Below are positions 16,146-23,591 of a DNA stretch of 64,000 bases, one piece after another (position 1 is the first letter of the stretch; every line of letters begins with the position of its first letter). The position numbers and the translations under genes are program-made. A model generated the notes under the pieces. That model worked only from the letters and a program-made list of their open reading frames with translations, had not been told where the DNA came from and did no database searches. Origin of the DNA: Cryptosporangium minutisporangium (GTDB lineage Bacteria > Actinomycetota > Actinomycetes > Mycobacteriales > Cryptosporangiaceae); the NCBI RefSeq assembly GCF_039536245.1, contig NZ_BAAAYN010000038.1:69369-133368 (forward strand), given 5' to 3'.

Positions 16146-17405
16146 GTGGAGCAGACGTCCGCGCCAGTGCGCGATCTGACCGATTCGGACCAGAACGAGG
16201 CCGTGCTCACGGTCGCCGAGGGCGGCGCCGGGGACTACGGCCCCGCGATCGCCGCGGAGGCCGCCGCGGTGGCCCGGTCACGCAAACGGCTGAGCGAGCT
16301 GGAAACCCCGGTGCATCTGACCGTGGTCTGGGCGATGTACGGCGAGACCGGGCGGATGGTGCCCCGGTCCGACCATCCGCACGGCGAGGACTTCGTCCGG
16401 GCGAAGGTACGGCAGCTCGATTGGCTGACCGCCGGCCTGCCCGGCGTCACCTGGAGCATCATCGCCTGCGACGACGGGTGCCCGGACCGTCCGTCCAGCG
16501 CCGAGGTAATGGAGCGCATCGTCGCCGCCGAGGGTTACCCGGCCACCGGACACCGCAGCGTCCGGGTGGTCCGGCTGGCCGACGTGCTCGCCTCCGGCCC
16601 TTCGATCAGCCCGGAGTTCGACCGGCTGACCTCGACCGACCAGTCCCGCAAGGGCGGGTCCGTTCTCGCCGCGTTGGCCGAGGCGGTGCGAACCGGCCCG
16701 GGGACCGGCCGCCACGTCGTCGCGTACACCGACGCGGACCTCTCCGCGAACCTCGCGCAGCTGGGTTCGCTGGTCGCGCCGATCGTCGGCGACGAGCGCA
16801 CCGGGACGACGGTCGGCGCGCTCGGCCAGCGGTACGGGGTGGACGGTGCGGTGCTGGTCAAGCCGGACGGGCCGACACGCGAGCCGGAGAGCACCGGCGG
16901 CAAGGCCGACAAGCTCATCGTGCTGTTCCGGCACTACGTGCGGGCGTTGCTGGTCCCGTCGTTGGCGCACGTGCTCGATACCCAGGCGGGCTTCAAGGCC
17001 TTCGACGCCGCCGCGTTGCGTCCGGTGCTGTCGGAGATGACGTCGTTCAACGAGACGTTCGACGTCGAGCTGCTGATCCACCTCGCTCAGCGCTACGGCG
17101 CCGACGCGCTGGCGGTCGAGCCGATCGTGTTCACCGAAGACTTCGCGGCGACGAACTTCCCGTCGGTCGACCCGGGCGCGCGCCACCTGGCGATGGTCCG
17201 GCAGGTCGTGGACCTCTACGACCGGTTCGTCGCGCCGGTCGACCCGGTGACCGGCGAGGCGGCCGAGCTGCTCGCGCTGGTGCGCGGCCTCGACCTGGAC
17301 GGATACGTGCGGCTGATCGAGCGGCTCCGTGCCGAGGACACGGGCGACCCGACGCTCTTCGACCGCCGCTGGCCGGTGGCGCATCTCCGCGCGCTGACGC
17401 GCTGA
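16146..17405 (+). CDS. GT2-like glycosyltransferase family protein
   Basis: A 419-residue soluble protein. Residues about 65-115 hold a nucleotide-sugar-like fold start (HLTVVWAMYGETGRM, WSIIACDDGCPD). The metal-binding acidic motif is YTDADLSANLAQLGSLV, and DTQAGFKAFDAAAL is the counterpart of the DTQCGFK signature in dolichyl-phosphate glucosyltransferase-type GT2 enzymes. There is no membrane segment. The 60-residue N-terminal extension and the helical C-terminus are not typical. Donor and acceptor are unknown. GTG at 16146. The stop lies inside a 20-bp tandem duplication. Confidence 0.65.
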   Translation: MEQTSAPVRDLTDSDQNEAVLTVAEGGAGDYGPAIAAEAAAVARSRKRLSELETPVHLTVVWAMYGETGRMVPRSDHPHGEDFVRAKVRQLDWLTAGLPGVTWSIIACDDGCPDRPSSAEVMERIVAAEGYPATGHRSVRVVRLADVLASGPSISPEFDRLTSTDQSRKGGSVLAALAEAVRTGPGTGRHVVAYTDADLSANLAQLGSLVAPIVGDERTGTTVGALGQRYGVDGAVLVKPDGPTREPESTGGKADKLIVLFRHYVRALLVPSLAHVLDTQAGFKAFDAAALRPVLSEMTSFNETFDVELLIHLAQRYGADALAVEPIVFTEDFAATNFPSVDPGARHLAMVRQVVDLYDRFVAPVDPVTGEAAELLALVRGLDLDGYVRLIERLRAEDTGDPTLFDRRWPVAHLRALTR

Positions 17406-17435
17406 ACCGGGTGCCGACGCGCTGAACCGGGTGCC
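17396..17435 (+). repeat. 20-bp perfect tandem duplication over the stop codon
   Basis: The 20-base unit GACGCGCTGAACCGGGTGCC occurs at 17396-17415 and again at 17416-17435. The first copy contains the stop codon of the glycosyltransferase gene and the second supplies the left arm of the terminator hairpin. It looks like a recent replication slip with no effect on the protein. Confidence 0.8.
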
Positions 17436-17453
17436 CTCGGCGAGGGCACCCGG
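17427..17453. terminator. Bidirectional hairpin between convergent genes
   Basis: Arms 17427-17439 and 17441-17453 pair perfectly (13 bp around a single central base, effectively an 11-bp stem with a 5-base loop). It lies between the glycosyltransferase stop (17405) and the stop of the minus-strand gene (17468), so it can serve both. Confidence 0.75.
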
Positions 17454-17467
17454 TCCGGGGCGGACGA

Positions 17468-18157
17468 TCAGCCGTGCGAGTCGCCGGCGCCGTTGACCAC
17501 GGTGACCCCGGTGGCGAAGGCGGCGATCTCGGTGGCGTCCCAGTGCAGCTGTGCGGGCACCTGGATCTGCACCCAGCGGCCGCCCGGGTCCTGGTAGGTG
17601 AAGATCTGGTAGCCGTCACCCGGAGCGCGGTAGTAGCCGGTCCGGTCGCCCATCGGCACCGGCTCGCCCTCCGTCAGCGTCTCCGGCGGGGTGTCGGACG
17701 ACGCCGAGAGCACGGTCAGCTTGTCCACGAACGAGTCGGGGTTCGTGTCCTTGGCGTCGGCGGGCGCGATCGTCAGCGAGGACTCGCGTCCGCCCTGGAT
17801 CACCCAGCCGTCGGGCACCTGCTGGACGCGGTAGCCCTTGGGCTGCTTCCCGGTGTAGGCGACCAGAACGACCTCCTGCTCGACCGGCGTGGGCGCCGAC
17901 GTGGTCACCCGCTCGACGGTTTGCAGCCGCGTGGTCCCGCTATCTGCTGAGCCGAGGCTCATGAATGCGGCGCCCCCGCCCACGAGAAGGGCGGCCGCCG
18001 CGACCCCGCCGGCGATCGCGGTCCGCCGCCGGAGCAGGTGGCGCCGGCCCCGGGCGAGGTCGTCGGCCGGGTCGGCCGTGGGTGGGCGGAGATCGGTCGT
18101 CATCGGGGTGTGCTCCTCGTTCAGGGCTGCGGCGAGCAGGCTCTTGATGTCGTTCAT
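17468..18157 (-). CDS. Single-pass membrane protein coupled to the SigE-type sigma factor
   Basis: A 229-residue protein. Residues 1-45 are cytosolic and basic at their end (DDLARGRRHLLRRRTAIAG), then one membrane segment (about 48-70), then a polar external domain with LVAYTGKQPKGYRVQQVPDGWVIQ and GYQIFTYQDPGGRWVQIQVP. The start ATG overlaps the sigma-factor stop (ATGA) and GGAG is seven bases upstream. In SigE-type ECF operons such proteins occupy the anti-sigma position, but no zinc-binding anti-sigma motif (HxxxCxxC) is visible, so that role is inference. Confidence 0.75.
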   Translation of the reverse strand: MNDIKSLLAAALNEEHTPMTTDLRPPTADPADDLARGRRHLLRRRTAIAGGVAAAALLVGGGAAFMSLGSADSGTTRLQTVERVTTSAPTPVEQEVVLVAYTGKQPKGYRVQQVPDGWVIQGGRESSLTIAPADAKDTNPDSFVDKLTVLSASSDTPPETLTEGEPVPMGDRTGYYRAPGDGYQIFTYQDPGGRWVQIQVPAQLHWDATEIAAFATGVTVVNGAGDSHG

Positions 18158-18702
18158 CGGCAACTCCGCCCGGGATGGACAGGAACTGGAGGTGGGGCAC
18201 CGTCCGGCGCCAGCAGGTGCCGCAGCTTCGCGACGGCCTTGGCGTTCTGGCTCTTCACGGTCCCCTCGGTGCAGCCGAGCCACTCGGCGGTCTGCTCGAC
18301 GGTCAGGTCGAGCCAGTGCCGGAGGACGACGACCGCCCGCATCTTCGGAGGCAGCGACGCGAGCGCCGCCCGCACCGCCTCCCCGAGGTCGTCGGGAACC
18401 TCCGTCCCGCGGGGGAGCCGCTCGGACTCCGGTGGCTCGGCTACCGACCGTTCGCGGCGCCACCACGGTCGGCGGCTTTCGTCGATGTGGGCATTGACGA
18501 TGCTGCGCCGGACGTAGGCGACCGGGTGATCGCTGCCCCGGATCCGACCCCACGCCACGTAGGCCCGCACCAGCGCGGTCTGCACCAAGTCCTCGGCCCG
18601 GTGTACGTCACCGCAGGCCAGTAGCCGCGCGGTCCGCACCAGGTCGGACCGGTGGTCCCGGACGAAGCCGGCGAACTCCGCGTCGAGCGTCCGTCGATGC
18701 AT
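18154..18702 (-). CDS. SigE-family ECF RNA polymerase sigma factor
   Basis: Extracytoplasmic-function sigma factor, 182 residues. Region 2 is EFAGFVRDHRSDLVRTARLLACGDVHRAEDLVQTALVRAYVAWGRI with the following VAYVRRSIVNAHIDESRR. Region 4 is LASLPPKMRAVVVLRHWLDLTVEQTAEWLGCTEGTVKSQNAKAVAKLRHLL. This pattern is the SigE (ECF41-less, actinobacterial 'SigE70') group. AGGGAGG lies upstream of ATG 18702; the GTG two codons earlier overlaps that site. The sigma factor is cotranscribed with the membrane protein downstream, which probably controls or reports on it. Confidence 0.85.
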   Translation of the reverse strand: MHRRTLDAEFAGFVRDHRSDLVRTARLLACGDVHRAEDLVQTALVRAYVAWGRIRGSDHPVAYVRRSIVNAHIDESRRPWWRRERSVAEPPESERLPRGTEVPDDLGEAVRAALASLPPKMRAVVVLRHWLDLTVEQTAEWLGCTEGTVKSQNAKAVAKLRHLLAPDGAPPPVPVHPGRSCR

Positions 18703-18733
18703 CGGCACCTCCCTCGACCCGATGGACGAACGG

Positions 18734-18762
18734 CGGCCCGCCGGGGGTTGCCCGGCGGGCCG
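18734..18762 (-). terminator. Strong hairpin after the oxidoreductase pair
   Basis: A perfect 12-bp stem (18734-18745 with 18751-18762) over a five-base loop, 15 bases past the stop of the minus-strand oxidoreductase gene at 18778. It separates that operon from the sigma-factor operon on the same strand. Confidence 0.75.
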
Positions 18763-18777
18763 AGAAGTTGCCCAAGG

Positions 18778-19662
18778 TTAGGAGGAAGCCCGGATCACCT
18801 CGTAGAGCGCCGTCCAGTCCTGGTCGCCACGCCCGGCCGCGATCGCGCGGTCGTACTGGGACTTGACCGCGTCGGGCAGGCCGGTGTCGACGCCGGACGC
18901 CGTCGCGGTGCGGACGATGTGGTCCGCGGTGGCGCCCATCATCCGGGCATTGCTCAGCGTGCCGGGATGCTCACCGGCCTCCAGGCGACGGGCCAGCTCC
19001 TTCGCTTCGTCGCCGAGCATCGCGGGGATGTCGGTCAGCGTTACCAGCGCGTCCGGCAGGAAGTCCTCCGCGCGGACGCCGGCGGCGGTGACCAGCGCTG
19101 TCGCGTGCAGCAGGGCCGAGAGCGCGGTGAGGAACACGTCGAGGTGGGCCTGGTAGAACAGCTGGGCCAGGCCGAGGTCCTCCCCGAGGTACTTCGGCTC
19201 GCCGATCACCCGAAGCGCCGGTGCGTGCGCGTCGAGCACGTCCGCCGGACCGCTGTAGAAGACGTACGCGTCGGGCGTGCCGACGGCGGGCGGCGGCACC
19301 ATGACGCCGCCGGTGAGGAACCGCGCGCCCCGGTCGGCGGCCCAGGACGCCGCGTCCCGGGAGGCGTCCGGCGTATCCGAGCTGAGGTTGACCAGCACTT
19401 TTCCGGCCAGGACGTCGGCGGGTACCGCGCCGAGGATGTCGTACATCGCCGGGTAGTCGGTGAGGCTCAGGACGACCAGCTCGCTCGCGGCGACGGCGTC
19501 CGCCGGGGTGGCCGCCCGGGTGGCCCCGGCCGCGACCAGCTCGTCCGCGCGGGCCGGCGTCCGGTTCCACACCGTGACGGGGTGGCCCGCCCGGAGCAGT
19601 GCGGCCACCATCGCGCGGCCCATCGGGCCGAGACCGATCACCGTGACAGGGGTGGAAGTCAT
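18778..19662 (-). CDS. NADPH-dependent imine-reductase-like oxidoreductase (copy 2)
   Basis: A 294-residue member of the 6-phosphogluconate/beta-hydroxyacid dehydrogenase superfamily. The N-terminal Rossmann motif is VTVIGLGPMGRAMVAALLRAG (about 5-25) followed by VTVWNRTPARAD, where Asn-Arg-Thr is the usual NADP phosphate-binding loop. The second half is the helical dimerisation domain. The 'GLGPMGRAM..WNRTP' form and the lack of the hydroxyacid-dehydrogenase catalytic Lys pattern resemble Streptomyces imine reductases. The start ATG overlaps the stop of the first copy (ATGA). The two are paralogues and probably form hetero- or homodimers acting on one small molecule. Confidence 0.8.
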   Translation of the reverse strand: MTSTPVTVIGLGPMGRAMVAALLRAGHPVTVWNRTPARADELVAAGATRAATPADAVAASELVVLSLTDYPAMYDILGAVPADVLAGKVLVNLSSDTPDASRDAASWAADRGARFLTGGVMVPPPAVGTPDAYVFYSGPADVLDAHAPALRVIGEPKYLGEDLGLAQLFYQAHLDVFLTALSALLHATALVTAAGVRAEDFLPDALVTLTDIPAMLGDEAKELARRLEAGEHPGTLSNARMMGATADHIVRTATASGVDTGLPDAVKSQYDRAIAAGRGDQDWTALYEVIRASS

Positions 19663-20528
19663 CGGGCGCTCCTCAGTCCTTCGAACATCCGGGCCGTGCC
19701 GTGCGTGCCGAACCCGGCGGCGATCTGCCGCCGGACCAGGTCGTGTACCGGCGCGAGCACGTCGTCGGCCACCCCCTGGTCGGTGCTGGCCCGGCGCAGG
19801 GCGGAGAGTGCGGTGTCGGTGAACTGCAGGCTCTGCTGGCCCTCGCCGGCGTAGTCCTCGGCGTCGACGACCGCGGCCAGGCCGGCCAGTTGCTCGGACA
19901 TCGCAGCGAGGAACGGCGCCTGCCGCGCCGCGAACTCGGTCGCCGAGATCCCGGCGGTGCCCACCATCGCGGCGCCGTGCAGGAAGCCGGCGAACATCGT
20001 GTACATGCCGGTGAGCATCGCCAGGTCGTAGAGCGACGCGAGGCCCGCGTCCGCGCCGAACCAGGTGCTCGTGCCCCACCGGTCCAGCAGGTCGCGGTGC
20101 GCGGCGTAGGCGTCTTCCGTGCCGCTGTAGAAGATCGCCGACGCCGGGCCCCCGATCATCTCCGGAACGGCCATGATCGCGCCGTCGAGGTAGGTGACGC
20201 CGTGGGCGTCCGCCCAGGCGGCGAGTTCGCGGGCTTCCTCCGGCGTCGTCGTGGTCAGGTTGATCACCGTCCGTCCGGAGAGGTCGGTCGCGACGGGGTC
20301 GAGCACGGTGTGCACCGAGCGGTGGTCGAACAGGCACACGACGATCACCTCGCTGTCCGCGATCGCCTTGGCGGCGGTGTCCGCCACGATGGCGCCGCGG
20401 GCGCCCAGGTCGCGGGTGCGGTCGGAATTCCGGTTCCAGACGGTGACGCGCCGGCCGGCGTCGAGCGTCGTCGCCGCGAGTGCACTGCCCATCGCTCCCA
20501 GCCCGAGGAACGAGGTGCTGGTAGTCAT
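19659..20528 (-). CDS. NADPH-dependent imine-reductase-like oxidoreductase (copy 1)
   Basis: First gene of the pair, 289 residues, same superfamily as its neighbour: TSFLGLGAMGSALAATTLDAGRRVTVWNRNSDRTRD at residues about 3-38, IVVCLFDHRSVHTVL, INLTTTTPEEARELAAWA. The loop reads NRNS, not NRTP, and the helical half has diverged. ATG 20528 with AAGGA seven bases before it is preferred to an earlier start. The pair is divergent from an HxlR regulator, the usual arrangement for inducible oxidoreductases responding to reactive carbonyl, quinone or disulfide stress. Confidence 0.8.
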   Translation of the reverse strand: MTTSTSFLGLGAMGSALAATTLDAGRRVTVWNRNSDRTRDLGARGAIVADTAAKAIADSEVIVVCLFDHRSVHTVLDPVATDLSGRTVINLTTTTPEEARELAAWADAHGVTYLDGAIMAVPEMIGGPASAIFYSGTEDAYAAHRDLLDRWGTSTWFGADAGLASLYDLAMLTGMYTMFAGFLHGAAMVGTAGISATEFAARQAPFLAAMSEQLAGLAAVVDAEDYAGEGQQSLQFTDTALSALRRASTDQGVADDVLAPVHDLVRRQIAAGFGTHGTARMFEGLRSAR

Positions 20529-20655
20529 CGATCGTCCTTCGTCGTGCTTCGTCGTGGTCAAAGGGGGACGATCGAAATCCTCAGCCGATGCCGTCGAAGC
20601 GGCAAGTACCTACTATTTTGTTCAATACTTACCTGAACGTAAGGATCGAGGTCAG
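20529..20655. promoter_or_regulatory. Divergent promoter region of the oxidoreductase pair and HxlR gene
   Basis: This 127-bp gap contains the most AT-rich stretch of the area (20603-20640). AAGTA (20604) and TACTT (20626) form an inverted pair 17 bases apart, and TTACCT/TACCT occurs twice. HxlR-type regulators bind such dyads between divergent genes, so this is the probable operator. Confidence 0.45.
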
Positions 20656-21015
20656 ATGGGCACGAGTGCGCGGCGAGGGCCGTACATCTGTGGGATCGAC
20701 GCCGCGATGGACGTGGTGTCGGGGAAGTGGAAGTCACTGATCCTCTGGGAACTGGCCAACTACGGCACCCGGCGCTTCGGCGAGCTGCGGCGCGGGCTGC
20801 CCGGCGTCAGCGAGAAGATGCTGATCCAGCACTTGCGCGAGATGGAGGAGGACGGGCTGCTCCACCGTGAGGTGTACCGCGAGGTGCCGCCCCGGGTCGA
20901 GTACTCGCTCACCGAAGACGGCACCTCGCTCAACGAGGCCCTGCGTCCGCTGGGTGCCTGGGGAACGGAGCGGTCCGCGCGCCTCGCCGTCGACGCCGCG
21001 ACCAGACCCGCCTGA
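20656..21015 (+). CDS. HxlR-family transcriptional regulator
   Basis: Winged-helix regulator of 119 residues: GPYICGIDAAMDVVSGKWKSLILWELANYGTRRFGELRRGLPGVSEKMLIQHLREMEEDGLLHREVYREVPPRVEYSLTE covers the whole HxlR domain. The single Cys near residue 12 is the position used as a redox or electrophile sensor in several HxlR proteins (such as YodB and HypR); here that is inference. GAGG lies before ATG 20656. It probably controls the divergent oxidoreductases. Its last 86 bases overlap the 3' end of the minus-strand TIR gene. Confidence 0.85.
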   Translation: MGTSARRGPYICGIDAAMDVVSGKWKSLILWELANYGTRRFGELRRGLPGVSEKMLIQHLREMEEDGLLHREVYREVPPRVEYSLTEDGTSLNEALRPLGAWGTERSARLAVDAATRPA

Positions 21016-21529
21016 CTCGGCTCGTCGCACGGGCCCGACCGGCACCCGCAGGGGCGTCCAGGATCCGTCGGACCGTCTCCCCGAGCAGGACGACGTCGTG
21101 TCGGAACATGTCGTAGCGCAGACGGGCCGCGCTCAGCCGGGTGATGGCCCGGATCGACCGAGGCAGCGCGGACGCCGGCGGCATCGCCGCGCCGTCGACG
21201 AGCACCGGCACGACCGGCACACCGCATCGCAGCGCCTCCTCGATCTCGATCCGGACCACGTCCTCCGGGTCGTCCAGGCGCGCGCCGGTGACGCCCGGGC
21301 CGTGCCATTCGCAGCCGATCAGCATCACCAGGACGCCACTGGCCCTGATCCGGCGCCGGACCTCAGCGGCGACGTCGGCGCCGACGCGCGTGGAGTCGAC
21401 GTCGAGGAAGACGCGGTCCTCGCCGTGTTCCAGGGCGATGCGATCGGCCAGGCGACCGGCGACGTTCGCGGTGTCCCGGCGTCGGTAGCTGATGAACACC
21501 GGCCGGGTGGGATTCGCCGAGTGGGCCAC
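20930..21529 (-). CDS. TIR-domain protein
   Basis: A 199-residue protein, nearly all of it a TIR domain: PVFISYRRRDTANVAGRLADRIA (box 1, about 9-31), VFLDVDSTRVGADVAAEVRRRI, VLVMLIGCEWHG, then RIEIEEALRCGVPVVPVLVDGA with a glutamate at the place of the catalytic Glu of NAD-cleaving TIR proteins. The last 35 residues are Arg-rich and are encoded antisense to the end of the HxlR gene. GTG 21529 has GGAG upstream; GTG 21556 is possible. It is the last gene of an operon with a LuxR-like regulator, a pseudo-kinase and a secreted peptide, so its activity may be a signalled NADase or scaffold response. Confidence 0.75.
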   Translation of the reverse strand: MAHSANPTRPVFISYRRRDTANVAGRLADRIALEHGEDRVFLDVDSTRVGADVAAEVRRRIRASGVLVMLIGCEWHGPGVTGARLDDPEDVVRIEIEEALRCGVPVVPVLVDGAAMPPASALPRSIRAITRLSAARLRYDMFRHDVVLLGETVRRILDAPAGAGRARATSRVRRVWSRRRRRGARTAPFPRHPADAGPR

Positions 21530-21564
21530 GAGAACGCTCCACGGATCAGAGTGCACGGTCAGGG

Positions 21565-22326
21565 CTACTGCGGCACCTCGGCCAGGCCGAGACGCGGAAG
21601 ACGGACGGCGCCGGTCGTGAAGAACGCGGTCACCACCAGGGCGAGGTCCGTCGCGTCCAGCCGGCGCTTGCCGGCGTACAGGTGGCTCCGGACGTTCTCC
21701 ACCGAGCAACTGCGCAGCGACGCGATCTCGGCGGGCCGTCGCCCCTGGGCGTAGTGGGTGAGGACCTCCAGTTGCGAGCGGGTGAGCGTGCGCAGGCGCT
21801 GCTCGATCCGGCGGACCTCGGCCGAGGCCGTCGCCCGCAGGTCGGCCACCTCCGCGAGCGGTGGTAGCAACCGCGTGCTGACCGCCCCGTCGATCCAGCA
21901 GTGACCGGCCGACACCGTGCAGATCGCGTCCGCCAGGTACTCGGCCGCCGTCTCGCGCACCAGGAACCCTCGCGCGCCGGCCCGGAACGCCCCGCCGAGC
22001 ACGCCGTCCGCGCCAGGCGGAACCAGCACCAGCACGTGGACCCGCCGCCGGGCCAGGACGGTGCCGAGCTCGTGCACGACGTCGCGGCCGGGCACGGCCA
22101 GCAGCCGGGCGTCGATGACGACGACGTCCGGCTCGTGCCGACGGGCCAGATCGACCGCGTCGTCACCCCACCGAGTCATCGCGACCAGGCTGAGCGCCAC
22201 CGCGCCGGCCGGGGTGGGGACCACCGCGTCCGTCAGCAGCATCGCCGCGCCGTCGAGGTAGTCCTCGCTGGTATCGGCGAGGATCACCCGCACGACCCGC
22301 GGCCCGGAACGGACGGCGACGCTCAT
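21565..22326 (-). CDS. LuxR-type regulator with a degenerate receiver domain
   Basis: A 253-residue NarL/FixJ-like protein. In the receiver the expected acidic pair is 'ADTSED', so the second acid is lost; the phospho-acceptor Asp is kept (VVVIDARLLAVPGRD), but the conserved Thr/Ser strand reads LVLVPPG and the conserved Lys is Arg (FLVRETAAEYL). The C-terminal helix-turn-helix is recognisable (LTRSQLEVLTHYAQGRRPAEIASLRSCSVENVRSHLYAGKRRL) but atypical. It therefore probably works without ordinary phosphorylation. The ATG overlaps the stop of the membrane pseudo-kinase (ATGA). The TIR gene follows 35 bases later. Confidence 0.75.
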   Translation of the reverse strand: MSVAVRSGPRVVRVILADTSEDYLDGAAMLLTDAVVPTPAGAVALSLVAMTRWGDDAVDLARRHEPDVVVIDARLLAVPGRDVVHELGTVLARRRVHVLVLVPPGADGVLGGAFRAGARGFLVRETAAEYLADAICTVSAGHCWIDGAVSTRLLPPLAEVADLRATASAEVRRIEQRLRTLTRSQLEVLTHYAQGRRPAEIASLRSCSVENVRSHLYAGKRRLDATDLALVVTAFFTTGAVRLPRLGLAEVPQ

Positions 22327-23168
22327 CGCCGCGCCACGTGGGCGAGCACCCACTGCACCATCTCCGACGAGCGGGAGGCCCGGGACTCCACCTCCAGCCC
22401 GCTGGGCTTCACCTCCAGCGGCCCGGCCGACATCGCGGCGAGGGTCTGGCGGAGGTCCTGCACGGCCCGCCCGCCGATGTCCTCGATCCGCCGGAGCGCG
22501 GTGGCCGTGCGTCCGGGATCGCGGCGGAGCACCTGCCCGGCGCCTGCCGCCTGCATCACCATCGCGCTGACCGCGTCGGCGAGGGCGTGCTGCGACACCC
22601 TGGCGGCCTCCAACCGCTCCTGCGCGGTGATCCGTTGCGCGACCGCCAGCCGCCCGATCTCCAGGAGCGTGTCGCGGTACGCGCTGGCCCGCCGGGCGCG
22701 CCCGGCCGTCCACGCGCCGAACCCGGCGAGCGCGCAGCCGACGACGATCGTGGTCCGGCCGGCGATCTCCGGCTCGACGTTGTTCCAGGCCATGACGTCG
22801 AGCGCGGTGGCGCAGAGCGCTGCGGTCGCCACCGGGAGGTAGCGCGCCGACCGGGCGTGGACGGCGCCCAGCGTGTAGGTGGCGACCAGCACGCTCAGCG
22901 TCGGCATGTAGTGCGGGACGAGGCCGTTGGTGGCCAGGCAGAACAGGACGACGACCTGGGAGCAGGTGAGCCACAGGACGCCGACCGGCGCGCGGTGGCG
23001 CCAGTACAGCGCCGCGAACCCGGACGCAGCGACGAGAACGGAGAACAGTGCGCCCGGCGCGGGCCGGAGCAGGCCGGCCAGGACCGAGGGATTGGCGAAC
23101 AGGCACAGGTCGGCGACGAACAGCAGCGCCGCGAAGCCGGCCCGTCGAACCGTGCCGGCGGTGCTCAT
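22323..23168 (-). CDS. Membrane histidine-kinase-like protein lacking catalytic parts
   Basis: A 281-residue protein with about six membrane segments (residues about 8-150) followed by a HisKA_3-like helical region. Aligning ARVSQHALADAVSAM with the family ARELHDvvaHhLSvM puts Gln at the phospho-acceptor position, with a His one residue later. After the dimerisation helices (TALRRIEDIGGRAVQDLRQTLAAM) the protein stops within about 45 residues, so there is no ATPase domain. It looks like a membrane receptor that uses a kinase-type dimer helix for signalling. The start ATG overlaps the peptide gene's TGA and its own TGA overlaps the LuxR gene's ATG. Confidence 0.75.
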   Translation of the reverse strand: MSTAGTVRRAGFAALLFVADLCLFANPSVLAGLLRPAPGALFSVLVAASGFAALYWRHRAPVGVLWLTCSQVVVLFCLATNGLVPHYMPTLSVLVATYTLGAVHARSARYLPVATAALCATALDVMAWNNVEPEIAGRTTIVVGCALAGFGAWTAGRARRASAYRDTLLEIGRLAVAQRITAQERLEAARVSQHALADAVSAMVMQAAGAGQVLRRDPGRTATALRRIEDIGGRAVQDLRQTLAAMSAGPLEVKPSGLEVESRASRSSEMVQWVLAHVARR

Positions 23169-23491
23169 GGCTTGTTCCGGTTCGGCAGCCACGGGATCGG
23201 GGGGATCACCGGGCGTGGAGTCGGCCGGATCCGCCAGATGAAGTCGCAGGCGATACCGGGACAGAACGTCGGGCTGCCGAGGCGTGTCGCCGCGGGGGCC
23301 TCTGCGGCCTCCGGGACCGCCGCGACGGCGGGGGTGGGCACCTCGGTGCCGGTCGCGGCGACCGGTGCGGCCGCGGCGAGCGGTGCGGCCGCGGCGAGCG
23401 GTGCGGCGAGCGGTGTGGCGGCAGCGAGCGGTGCGGTCACGACGCCGAGCACCACGACGAGACGGGCGAAACGTTGCGTAGATCTGCTCAT
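23165..23491 (-). CDS. Small secreted Ala/Pro-rich protein
   Basis: A 108-residue protein with a Sec signal (QRFARLVVVLGVVTAPLAAATP). The middle is low complexity, repeats of PLAAA encoded by CGGTGCGGCCGCGGCGAG-type repeats at about 23345-23440. The last 40 residues are distinct: LGSPTFCPGIACDF with two Cys, then a Pro-rich basic end (IRPTPRPVIPPIPWLPNRNKP). It is the first gene of the four-gene unit and overlaps the membrane pseudo-kinase by ATGA. A secreted signal or a binding partner for that membrane protein is a plausible role; no family is recognised. Confidence 0.65.
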   Translation of the reverse strand: MSRSTQRFARLVVVLGVVTAPLAAATPLAAPLAAAAPLAAAAPVAATGTEVPTPAVAAVPEAAEAPAATRLGSPTFCPGIACDFIWRIRPTPRPVIPPIPWLPNRNKP

Positions 23492-23591
23492 GACTGAAAT
23501 GTTCGATTACTGGGGTCCGTCCGGTCCACGGATCCCCGCCGTGGCGCCGCAACTTCATCAACCAGTGGGAAGCGGGTCTAATCTTCGTCGT

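Noticed and set aside
22338-23591. A longer N-terminus for the AfsR-like regulator
   Set aside because: The frame is open upstream, but that part is antisense to the pseudo-kinase and peptide genes; the family starts at GTG 23592.
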